64,000 nucleotides of DNA. Origin: Bolinopsis microptera (lineage: Eukaryota > Ctenophora > Tentaculata > Lobata > Bolinopsidae). Within the stretch, counting starts at the first letter, position 1, and the number at the start of each line of letters is the position of its first letter. The notes below the pieces were generated by a model. It saw only the letters and a program-made list of their open reading frames with translations. It had not been told where the DNA came from and did not search any database. Below are positions 1-10,300 of this stretch, piece after piece. Both the position numbers and the translations under genes were made by a program. The stretch lies in assembly GCF_026151205.1 (NCBI RefSeq), contig NC_087081.1, positions 3,849,246 through 3,913,245 of the forward strand. The letters run 5' to 3'.

Positions 1-537
1 GCAGATGACGATATCAAGTTCAATAGAGACACAAAACTCGATAAATTAGTCACAATACTGGACACCACTGACGCCACAGTTGCTTCAGCCACGTACAGTG
101 GGAGTACCAAATTCACCGGGTACTTCCAATTTGGGTATTTTAACTCAAACCATAAGTCAAAACCAAAACTTGGCTTTTTCCATCATGCTTGCACTTTTGT
201 CAATCAAACGATTCCAGACCACCCAGATTGTGTGAGATGTGAAATAAGTTCCAACGTGTTTTTGGCTCGAACGAGGGAGATATTGGATATAGGGGGCTGG
301 GATCCTGAGCTCATGACAAGCGAACACAAGGATATATTTATCAGACTCAAAGCAGCCGGAATGAAAGTAGCACTGTGTCCTGATGTGAAAGTGACACATG
401 CGCGTCCAGGGAAAAAAGCAGTCAAAGGAGTAGGATATAGTGAAAAGAGAGGCGTGGTAGTGCAAGGTCGCGCTTGCTCGAGGTTAACAGATGGAACATT
501 CACGGTTTATTCGAAAGAGGTGCAAAGGGTATGTTAA
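1..537 (+). CDS. B4GALNT-like glycosyltransferase, C-terminal part (5' end outside window)
   Basis: An open frame runs from the left edge to TAA at 535-537 (178 codons). It begins inside a DDD motif followed by IKFNRDTKLDKL, the acidic metal and nucleotide-sugar binding motif of GT-A transferases. It continues with CEISSNVFLARTREILDIGG, WDPELMTSEHKDIFIRLKAAG and a late DVKVTHARPG. This order (DxD, then NFFLAR-like, then a E/HxxFF-like block, then DVxVxHA) is that of the beta-1,4-N-acetylgalactosaminyltransferase family (GT12). Such Golgi enzymes move GalNAc from UDP-GalNAc to glycolipid or glycoprotein acceptors; the acceptor cannot be predicted here. The final codons lie in a sequence that also resembles a splice donor (AGG then GTATGT), so the last three residues could be intronic. 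The signal anchor and N-terminal half lie outside the window. Confidence 0.75.
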   Translation, partial: ADDDIKFNRDTKLDKLVTILDTTDATVASATYSGSTKFTGYFQFGYFNSNHKSKPKLGFFHHACTFVNQTIPDHPDCVRCEISSNVFLARTREILDIGGWDPELMTSEHKDIFIRLKAAGMKVALCPDVKVTHARPGKKAVKGVGYSEKRGVVVQGRACSRLTDGTFTVYSKEVQRVC

Positions 538-632
538 GTCTAAACAGCACTTCCGGAGAGATGGAATTTAAGGAAGTTAAAATACGAGAATTTTGTTAGG
601 TACTGGTTTTGAGGAACTTTGAATAATTGTCA

Positions 633-638
633 AATAAA
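633..638 (+). promoter_or_regulatory. Likely polyadenylation signal of the glycosyltransferase gene
   Basis: A canonical AATAAA lies about 95 bases after the TAA that ends the glycosyltransferase frame, in AT-rich DNA. This fits a short 3' UTR and supports the TAA at 535-537 as the true stop. Confidence 0.45.
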
Positions 639-1351
639 ATGATTAAGTTAAATTAAGTTAAATTGCTACTTTATTATATATCTGCGCAACATTTTTCATA
701 TATTATAACAATGAACGTGCGGAATAAATATGATGGTTGATTAAATATGTTATTAACATTGCATCAAAAATAACTCAGCAAAACATGTTTATTTTACTTT
801 ATCAACAATAACTACTGTAAAATCCCAATTGGCCAATGGCCGTACACCTCTGTCCCCTACTATTTTATTTTCCCAAAGTGTTCGGTAAATTGGGGCTTTA
901 TTGTACAAGACCAATAACAGATGCTAATTGGGGTAATTTTTGGGCTGGGGAATATGTTCTACATTCAGTGTTTCAAATTGTTTTGTTCAGTGCAGTAGCC
1001 TTGGCTGATCAATTAGACAGTTAGCAAATAATTTGAAACATGACAATTTATAATTTTTGACAATCATAATAAGCATTTATAAAGTTAATTTGTCAAAATC
1101 TCAGTTGATATAGAAAGAGATCATTATTCCAGAAATAAAATAAATTTAAAAAAGTAATAATAAAAATTTCCAAAAATCAGTTTGTTACCATAACAATCGA
1201 TCAAACTAAGGCCGCCAAAATTAGGGCCAGTAAGTCATACAAAGTAAATCGTACTTTCGGACATTCAGACTTTTCTACATTCACACTTTCAGTTTCACAA
1301 CTTCGCACTTTCTCTTTCACATAAAAAGCTAACTCGACCTGGCCTTTTCAG
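639..1351. other. Intergenic stretch, no supported gene
   Basis: AT-rich DNA between the glycosyltransferase and the first recognisable EF-hand exon. A short open frame at 836-1024 has no recognisable motif. The missing 5' exon(s) and promoter of the EF-hand gene should lie here or further left, but none could be identified with confidence. Confidence 0.5.
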
Positions 1352-4300
1352 AGATATTGCAGCAAGATTCAGAGGAAATCTGGCAGGATACCGGACAATA
1401 TTCCAACATGTACTAGATGAGAACAAAAGTGGGTGTGTTGAAGCTGAGGAGCTCAACTCTCTTGTTCTAGGTGAGACTTTGTGTAACCATGGGTAACCAG
1501 GTAACCAGGTAACAGAAGTGGTTGTGTTGAGGCTGACAAGCTCAACTATAGATATAATATCATATAAGTATTATGTATATATTATATATCTCGCAAATGT
1601 AAATAAAGGTGAAGACCATCACAACCTGACTATTTGAAGCAATTGTCCGAATTCTTGACCGGTAAACTATAATGACCGAGGAAAAAAACTACATGTAAAA
1701 TGTTTCAATTTTAAAACCGTTTACCGGCCTCCTGCTCCGGAGCAAATGGTTTAACCATACTACTTTGTTACCTTGTTACCTGGTTACCTGGTTACCTTGT
1801 TACCTGGTTACCTGGTTACCTTGTTACCTTGTTACCTGGTTACCTGGTTACCTGGTTACCTGGTTACCTTGTTACCTCGTTACCTGGTTACCTGGTTACC
1901 TGGTTACCTGGTTACCTTGTTGCTGCTCTGAGTTGTGATTAAATACCAGGTACTTAACCAAAGGGCAACTTGTCTACGCTAAATGTACTAGAGTAATACC
2001 TTAATAGGTAATAGGTAACTACACTGTTACTATGGTAACTACACTGTTACCATGGTGACTACACTGTCGCTATTACTAATACTCTAATAGGTAATAGGTA
2101 CGCGAATTTTGAATAGCTGTAAATCTAAATCCAGAACTCACTGTAGCACACTGGAACTGAGCCAGTAGTCTATAATGACGTCATCATGATGCTGAGATTG
2201 CAAAAGTTTGTACAGTATCTAAAATGTATGCCGTTCTTCAATCAAAAAATAAATAAGTCACAAAAAGGAGAAATTAAGATTTAGACAGTAATATTTTACT
2301 AATTATACTTACAGGAAGTACTCCACTCAAAAAACTAAATTTCAGATTGCATCATGCCGTCCCAAGGAAGGATGCGGGGGATGCCCGCCAGCGAGAGATA
2401 CTCCAGCTCTTTTAACCGGGAGGAAATGGCGAGGATCTTGGAAGAGTAAGTATTTAAATATAGGGTCGTGATATGATGGTTCCAAAAACAGCCCCCGAAC
2501 TGCAAAACACAATCATGATTAAAGATGTGCATTGTGCAATACGCTATTTCTTGAATCTATACCGATATTTCAGCCCGAAATCTTCATTTCATCTTATTAC
2601 AGTAAAACATCCCATCTCTGATACTGCTATACTATACTACTATACTACTATTGTTTGGAAAACTCGTAGCTTCATAATTAATCAGTTTGTTTCGTGAAGT
2701 TGAGATGAAACAGTCGTAATGTGAACGGAAAATTGCATAAGATCTTAAAGTAACCAGGTGACCAGGTGACCGGGTGACTAGGTGACCAGGTGACCGGGTG
2801 ACCGGTTGACCAGGTGACCAGGTGACCAGGTTACCAGGTTACCAGGTTACCAGGTTACCAGGTTACCATGTGACTAGGCGACCAGGTAAATAGGTAACTA
2901 GGTGACTATGTGACCAGGTGAGCAGGTGACCAGGTAAATAGGTAACTAGGTGACTATGTGACCAGGTGACCAGGTAAATAGGTAACTAGGTAACTAGGTG
3001 ACCAAGTAACCAGGTAACCAGGTATATTAACAGGCCGAAACCAGTAGAAGATGTTGTGGTAGGTGAGGAGGAGGAGACTGAGGTAACTTTGGAGACGAGC
3101 CAAGAGGAACAAGACACTAAGGGTAAGTGTCATAGTTACAGTTATCCTGCATTCTGTAGTCATAGTTACAGTTATCCTGCATTTTGTAGTCATAGTTACA
3201 GTTATCCTGCATTCTGTAGTCATAGTTACAGTTATCCTGCATTCTGTAGTCATAGTTACAGTTATCCTGCATTCTGCATTAGTGTAGTCATAGTTACAGT
3301 TATCCTGCATTCTGTAGTCATAGTTACAGTTATCCTGCATTCTGTAGTCATAGTTACAGCTATCCTGCATTCTGCATTAGTGTACTAGAGGCGTGAGCTA
3401 GCCGGCTAAGCCGGCTTAGCCAGCCGATCGAAATTGCCGGCTTAGCCAGCCGATTGCCATCGGCTAGCCGATCGGCTAACACATTTTCAGCAGTTATCAC
3501 TTATCTATACTTCAGGCCGGGAATCTAGACGGCATGTAACAAATTATACCATGATCGACTTTAGAGATAAATTTCATAAATTTCAGAAAAAGTACGTACG
3601 TGCGCAAATTAAATTGTATTGTACTATGTACTCAAAAACTTTCTGTCCAAGATGGACACTCTTAGATATTGGAAATGTCGTAGTGATACATTGCCCCTTC
3701 TTTCAAAATTAGCATGCGCTATATTTTCGGTTCCTGCATCCGCTGCTGATGTGGAAAGAACATGGTCAGCAGCAGGGCTGACTGTAAACAAGAGGAGATC
3801 AAAGATCTCATCAGACAATTTAAAAGCCATTCCCTAGCAGGAACCCGTGAAATATAACCCTAAACGGTGTCAAGACTCAAGATACTGAAATAATTATTAC
3901 TTATTTAATTGGCGTTTTTGACACCACTTGGGGGTCCAAATTTTCGGCTCTAAAATCATTATTCCTCGGCCAATTTTTTATTTTTTCATGCTGATTTGGA
4001 GGATATTAAAGCATTTGACCCAGCCAAAAAAGTTTCAGTTGTATATCTTTTACGGTTTTTGCAGAAAGTTGCGTTAAAGTCGATGCCGTGGTGTCAGTAA
4101 AATGGTACAGATATATATATATATATCGTCTCGCTTTATATATAGTAAGATTAATCGTAACAGAGATATTTTTTAAACTTTTATAAGTAAATTAGAGATT
4201 GACTCTGACCAGTGAGAATTTCCTAACTTATTATTAACTAACTTATTATTATTGAAGTTATGAATTATGAAATTGCCTTACTCGGGATTATTACGACGGG

Positions 4301-7300
4301 TTTATTAACGACCGGTTAAAATATGGTTCGGGAAAAATATGGCGAAATTGCTCAAAACCCACCACATTTTCCCGGTCGCCATTTTACCAGTGTCCAACCT
4401 TTCAATTTTAGATTCAAAAATTTTGTCTCAGATGTAAATTTCCTTATTAGAGAGAAGCAAGTTTAGAAATTTTCGCATTGCTAAAACTTGTGAAACAAGT
4501 CGAATTATCAATAATTGTTGAAAGTAGACAGAAATAATGACTCGTGGTTAATCAAACTAGATGGAAAATAATTTTTAACATTTGAAGCGTAACAACCAGA
4601 TCGATATTAATTAAGATAAAGGGAGAGCTGTTTCAGTTTAGTCTTCCAATAAGTTGTAATCATCTTCGTTATCTTCATCTGGATCATCCCTTTCATCAGT
4701 TTTAATTAATTCAAGTTTTAATTTAACTGTTACTTTTACTTTGAGTCTTATTTCATTATGTAGAGATAGTCAATACCTAAGAAATTAAAAATTGGCCTAT
4801 TTAAATCAAATTTGACAATAAGGATATATGACAAGAATTGGGCAAAAAGATGAATTTTTTGCAATTTTAGCCAAATGAAGTCGAAAAACCTACAACAAGT
4901 GTCCCAATAGTCTTCTTTAGTGAATATAAGACAACGATTAAAATATGAGCACCCATACCCCTTGGGAACCCTAAAAGCTGAGTAGGCGGGTTTATTAACG
5001 ACCGGTGAAAATGTGGTTCGGGAAAAATATGGCGAAATTACCCTAAACCCACCACTTTATCCCTACCTACCTATGTGACCTATGTTGAGTTTCGTCAAGA
5101 CTTGACGGGGCCATCACATCTTCTGACCACCCCATAGCGAAGTAGAGTCTCGCTCGTTGCGCCAGCACAGCAGAGAGTTCGTATTCGGAGGAGTATATCC
5201 CCTGATCGGCGGCTTATCAGGGAGAGACAACATGAACTTTGTGAGCTTATCTTTGAAGTGCTCTAGATCTTGAATGACATTCAGATGGTAGGGGATTGCA
5301 TTCCACAATTTAGGTCCCTGAACTGCAAATGAGTTGTCAAACAAGGTGAGGTTTGCTGTTGAACTGGTTCTACGTTTTGATGGAATTACTGCAAGGTTTC
5401 CAAGCCTTGGGCGTGAAACAAATAGAACGTTCAGATCATTGCTGGTCTTTCCGTGGAGGATTTTCCACATATGGAGAATGATGAATCGCTCCCGCCTTCG
5501 TTGAAGAGACATCAGAGATAGATAGACCAGGCGATCCTAGTAGTGGAGATCGCGCATTCCTGATATTCTGGCGGTGAATGCTTTCTGTACACTCTCCAGT
5601 TCTTGGATATCGCTGATTTTTGAGGGATGCCATAATGGACAGCAATATTCAATCAGACTTCGAACCATTGATTTGTATAGCGTCAGCATGATGGAGTGAG
5701 ATCGTGTGTGAAATACACTGAGAACCCATGATGCTTTTTGGCGAGCTTTATCTGCAATGGCTCGTATGTGAGGGGACCAAGAGAGATCACTTGACACTAT
5801 GACGCCTAAATCCCTGAGCTGATGTATTGGCTCAAGTATAGTGTCTTTGGAAACTGAGTATTGATAGTGTTCAACCACAAATGGAAGTTCAGATAGTACA
5901 TATTGGTGGTTGAATTTATGACACATGTACTCAAATTTGTCTTTGTGAAGGGCCATATTATTTCTTTCAGACCAGTCAATGACATTTTGCAGATCTTCTT
6001 GGAGGAGCTTGACGTCATGCTCCGATTTGATAGCAATGGATATGCGAGTGTCATCAGCAAAACATCGAATTATAGAGTGCATGATACAATGTTCGATATC
6101 ATTGATAAAAATCAAGAAAAGGATCGGCCCCAAAACAGTACCTTGTGGAACTCCGCTGATTATCAGTGCAAGGATGGACAGATGACCGTCAACAACAACT
6201 GCTTGTTTCCGGTCTGAGAGGAAAGATTCTATCCACTTTATGATTTTAGGATGGATTCCATAGAGTTGGAGCTTTCTCAGTAGGAGTTTGTGATCGACTT
6301 TATCGAAAGCCTTGGCATAGTCGAGGTATATTGAATCAAAATCTGAATTGTTGCTCAGAGAATCCAAAACGTCATCAAAATGGTGGAGAAGTTGAGTAAG
6401 GCAACTCCGGCCAGATCTAAATCCGTGCTGCTTACTACATATGAGGTTGTTGATCTCCAAATAGTTTACCAGCTTTTTTCTTATCACCCTCTCGTATACT
6501 TTAACCACATGAGAGGTGAGTGATATAGGTCGGTAGTTAGCTGGTTTGGCTCGACTATCCTTCTTGTGGAGAGGAAATACGTGTGAGAACTTATAGAAAC
6601 TAGGGACCTCCCCAGTAACTAAAGAGCGGGACCAGATGATGTGCATTGGTTCTGCTAGGGCTTTCTTGCAGTTCTTGAGAAGGGTGACTGGAATTTCGTC
6701 AGGACCTGATGCAGCATTAGGTTTGATGTCTTCAATGGCCTTAATGATGTCGTCCACGGAGAAATTCAGCATATCGTCAGTAAAAGGATGCTTGATTGGA
6801 GGGGGACTGAAAGAAGCAGAGTCGATCCGAGTTTTCGAAGGATCACTGAATACTGACAAGAACTGATTCTGCAAGAGGTTGGCAATATCTTTTGGATTTG
6901 ATTTGATGGCACCGTTTCCATCAAAAAGCATGCTGATGTTGCTTTTCTTCTTCGAAAATTTCTTAGCGTAACTATAGAAATACTTGGGATTTTCTTTTAC
7001 CTTGCTTACGGCTTGCTGTTCACGGTACAGGAGATCCTGGTTGATGGCATCACGAATATCCATATGAGCGAGAGCAAGTTTCCGGTTCAAAGATTCAATC
7101 TGTGTGGGAGGGCTATGAGGATTAATTTTTGCAGCCTCTAGCTGGGTTTGAAGCTTTCGTTTTCTGCGAGAGGGGATGCGCACAGATGAGCGAGTTTGGG
7201 TTTTGGGAGGGATCTTCTTCGGACAGCCAATCTGGCAGATTTGTAGAGTAATAAGAGTGAATAGCTCTGGAAAATCCTCTTTGTCGCAAAGGTTGATGAG

Positions 7301-10300
7301 TTGAGCCCAGTCAACAGATGAGAGCATGTCATTGATCGATGAAAAATCTGCTTTATTAAAGTCTAAGCTTCTAAACGAAGAATCAATGAAATCCGGAGGA
7401 TCTGAATGAGTAGGAGAACAAGGATTGTAAGACAAAAATATCTCTACACGTCTGTGATCTGATAGTGGAGTGTCCGAAATAGAGACGTGAGAAACTAGAT
7501 CCTCTGAGTTTGAAATGTACAGATCTAATACATTTCTGAGTCGGGTCATAATAATCCCGAGTAAGGTGTATCACTTGTTACCTTCCATTTCAAGTTTTGC
7601 CCTTAAAATCGACATAAAGTATAAAGAAACATAAAGTATAAGCCAATCAATTTTAATACAAAATAGTAATATTAGCAAAATAAAAATGTTTGGTACAATA
7701 TCTGACATTAGGATCTGGTAATCCCATTCCTAGTTTTAGCCGGCTTAGCCGGCTAGCCAGCCGATTTTTTCTCTTAGCCAGCCGATTGCCGTCGGCTAGC
7801 CGGCTCACGGCTCTATAGTGTACTCATAGTTACAGTTATCCTGCATTTTGTAGTCATAGTTACAGTTATCCTGCATTTTGTAGTCATAGTTACAGTTATC
7901 CTGCATTCTGTAGTCATAGTTACAGTTATCCTGCATTCTGCATTAGTGTAGTCATAGTTACAGTTATCCTGCATTTTGTAGTCATAGCTACAGTTATCCT
8001 GCATTCTGTAGTCATAGTTACAGTTATCCTGCATTCTGCATTAGTGTAGTCATAGTTACAGTTATCCTGCATTTTGTAGTCATAGTTACAGATATCCTGC
8101 ATTCTGCATTAGTGTAGTCATAGTTACAATTATCCTGCATTCTGCATTAGTGTAGTCATAGTTACAGTTATCCTGCATTCTGTAGTCATAGTTACAGTTA
8201 TCATGCATTCTGCATTAGTGTAGTCATAGTTACAGTTATCCTGCATTTTGTAGTCATAGTTACAGATATCCTGCATTCTGCATTAGTGTAGTCATAGTTA
8301 CAATTATCCTGCATTCTGCATTAGTGTAGTCATAGTTACAGTTATCCTGCATTCTGTAGTCATAGTTACAGTTATCCTGCATTCTGTAGTCATAGTTACA
8401 GTTATCCTGCATTCTGTAGTCATAGTTACAGTTATCCTGCATTCTGCATTATTGCGTATCAGTATTTTTATTGTTAGATATTCCTTGGTATTTTTCTACA
8501 TTGGATCAGACTGTGCCAACTGATGCAGATGTCAGAATTATTTATATTGTATACTGTGTTTTATACAAAATATCATGTGTATGTATAAAGGGTTTTTATA
8601 AGTAATTGACATGGAACTTGAGTACCGAATCACTCAAATTTTGAAAAATTTAAATTTCCTGTGGCTTTCTTTTATCGTGTTTATTAATACAGCTATTATA
8701 CTATATAGTTACATTTACATGCTGAATCCTGTATTAGTGCAGTTAAAGTTAACGCTATAATATAATCAGTACTATCATTATCAGACAGACGAGCTATGTT
8801 GGAGGAAGCTAATGTTTTAACCCCTGAAGCTTCATTAAATCCAGGTGCATAATATTACTAATAAACTGGATTATATTCAAACGATATTTTTGAATGACTG
8901 GAATATGGCCTTTGAACACTCAAACCATACATAGGTTAAACAGTGAAACCTCTATATTAAAGTCACTATTGTGTCGGTACATTAGAACTAGACAGAAACA
9001 GAGGGGTTCCATCCAGGCCCTGGATCCTAACCAGGTAACCAGGTAACCAGGTAACCAGGTAACCAGGTAACCAGGTAACCAGGTAACCAGGTAACCAGGT
9101 AACCAGGTAACCAGGTAACCAGGTAACCAGGTAACCAGGTAACCAGGTAACCAGGTAACCAGGTAACCAGGTAACCAGGTAACCAGGTAACCAGGTAACC
9201 AGGTAACCAGGTAACCAGGTAACCAGGTAACCAGGTAACCAGGTAACCAGGTAACCAGGTAACCAGGTAACCAGGTAACCAGGTAACCAGGTAACCAGGT
9301 AACCAGGTAACCAGGTAACCAGGTAACCAGGTAACCAGGTAACCAGGTAACCAGGTAACCAGGTAACCAGGTAACCAGGTAACCAGGTAACCAGGTAACC
9401 AGGTAACCAGGTAACCAGGTAACCAGGTAACCAGGTAACCAGGTAACCAGGTAACCAGGTAACCAGGTAACCAGGTAACCAGGTAACCAGGTAACCAGGT
9501 AACCAGGTAACCAGGTAACCAGGTAACCAGGTAACCAGGTAACCAGGTAACCAGGTAACCAGGTAACCAGGTAACCAGGTAACCAGGTAACCAGGTAACC
9601 AGGTAACCAGGTAACCAGGTAACCAGGTAACCAGGTAACCAGGTAACCAGATAGGAAGGTTCACACGAGGGGTGATCCCTTTCGTCAGTATCTGTAGCCT
9701 CTCAAATAGCCACTTAATAATTTGTCATAGCAAATTGGTTATAGCAAATTGGTCATAGCAAATTGGTCATAGCAAATTGATCATAGCAAATTGGTTAAAT
9801 ATTGGAAATAATTCTTGCTCAAACACGGTAACTTCAAGGTTTTTAAATTTGATAATTCAGCTGTTAAAGAAATGATCTGCTCGATGATCCGACGTGAGCA
9901 CGAGGATGCGGAGTTCGGTCTCAGAACTTTGGCTGAAGTTGTAGACCTTGACGGAGTGGAAGGCCTTTCTTATGAGGAGGTGATAATATTTGTATATTTC
10001 TATATCAGAATTATATATTTATAAATCATAATCCTAGTATCAGTCTTTCTTTATTTTACTTTACGTTGTTTAGCTGCAAGGCAACGGGTCATCTATGAAA
10101 ACTACCTTTTTTCTTTTACTTCGGACCAGCACTTACAGGAACCCGAACGATCGATAACTAAGGCCAGCGACGGTTAAGGTATTATACCACACTTTCTTCG
10201 CCCGTGGCTCCGCTGTATAATACTTTTTAAACTGAACTGTAGTATGAAGGATTATCTCTCGAATGATCAAGACTCCATAGGAAACTGACCCTCAGAAGTC

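Larger units (their letters stand above)
3386..7815. mobile_element. hAT-family DNA transposon, defective, with nested LINE
   Basis: A 4,430-bp element. The left end is TAGAGGCGTGAGC and the right end, reverse-complemented, is TAGAGCCGTGAGC (12 of 13 identical). Both ends continue into subterminal repeats of GCCGGCTTAGCCAGCCGAT type (3398-3478 and 7738-7804), like the transposase-binding repeats of hAT elements. It is flanked by an 8-bp duplication. Inside are a C-terminal hAT transposase fragment (3619-3837) and a LINE (about 5053-7547). The rest of the transposase is missing: only about 230 bases separate the fragment from the left end. The element cannot supply its own transposase. It sits in intron 3 of the EF-hand gene. 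Confidence 0.85.

Noticed and set aside
836..1024. 62-codon frame between the glycosyltransferase and the EF-hand gene
   Set aside because: No motif, AT-rich setting, ordinary chance length. It could hold a missing exon but nothing supports that.
2954..3388. Open frames in both strands over the 30-bp minisatellite (CNYDYRMQ and SYSYPAFC repeats)
   Set aside because: The repeat length is divisible by 3, which keeps frames open by chance. On the plus strand the region follows a good splice donor and is intronic.
7813..8442. Same type of repeat frames to the right of the hAT element
   Set aside because: Same cause as above; they are also broken by the insertions between units.
8966..9664. 232-codon minus-strand frame of LPGYLVTW repeats
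   Set aside because: It is only the stop-free strand of a perfect 8-bp satellite; no start context, splice signal or non-repeat coding sequence supports it.
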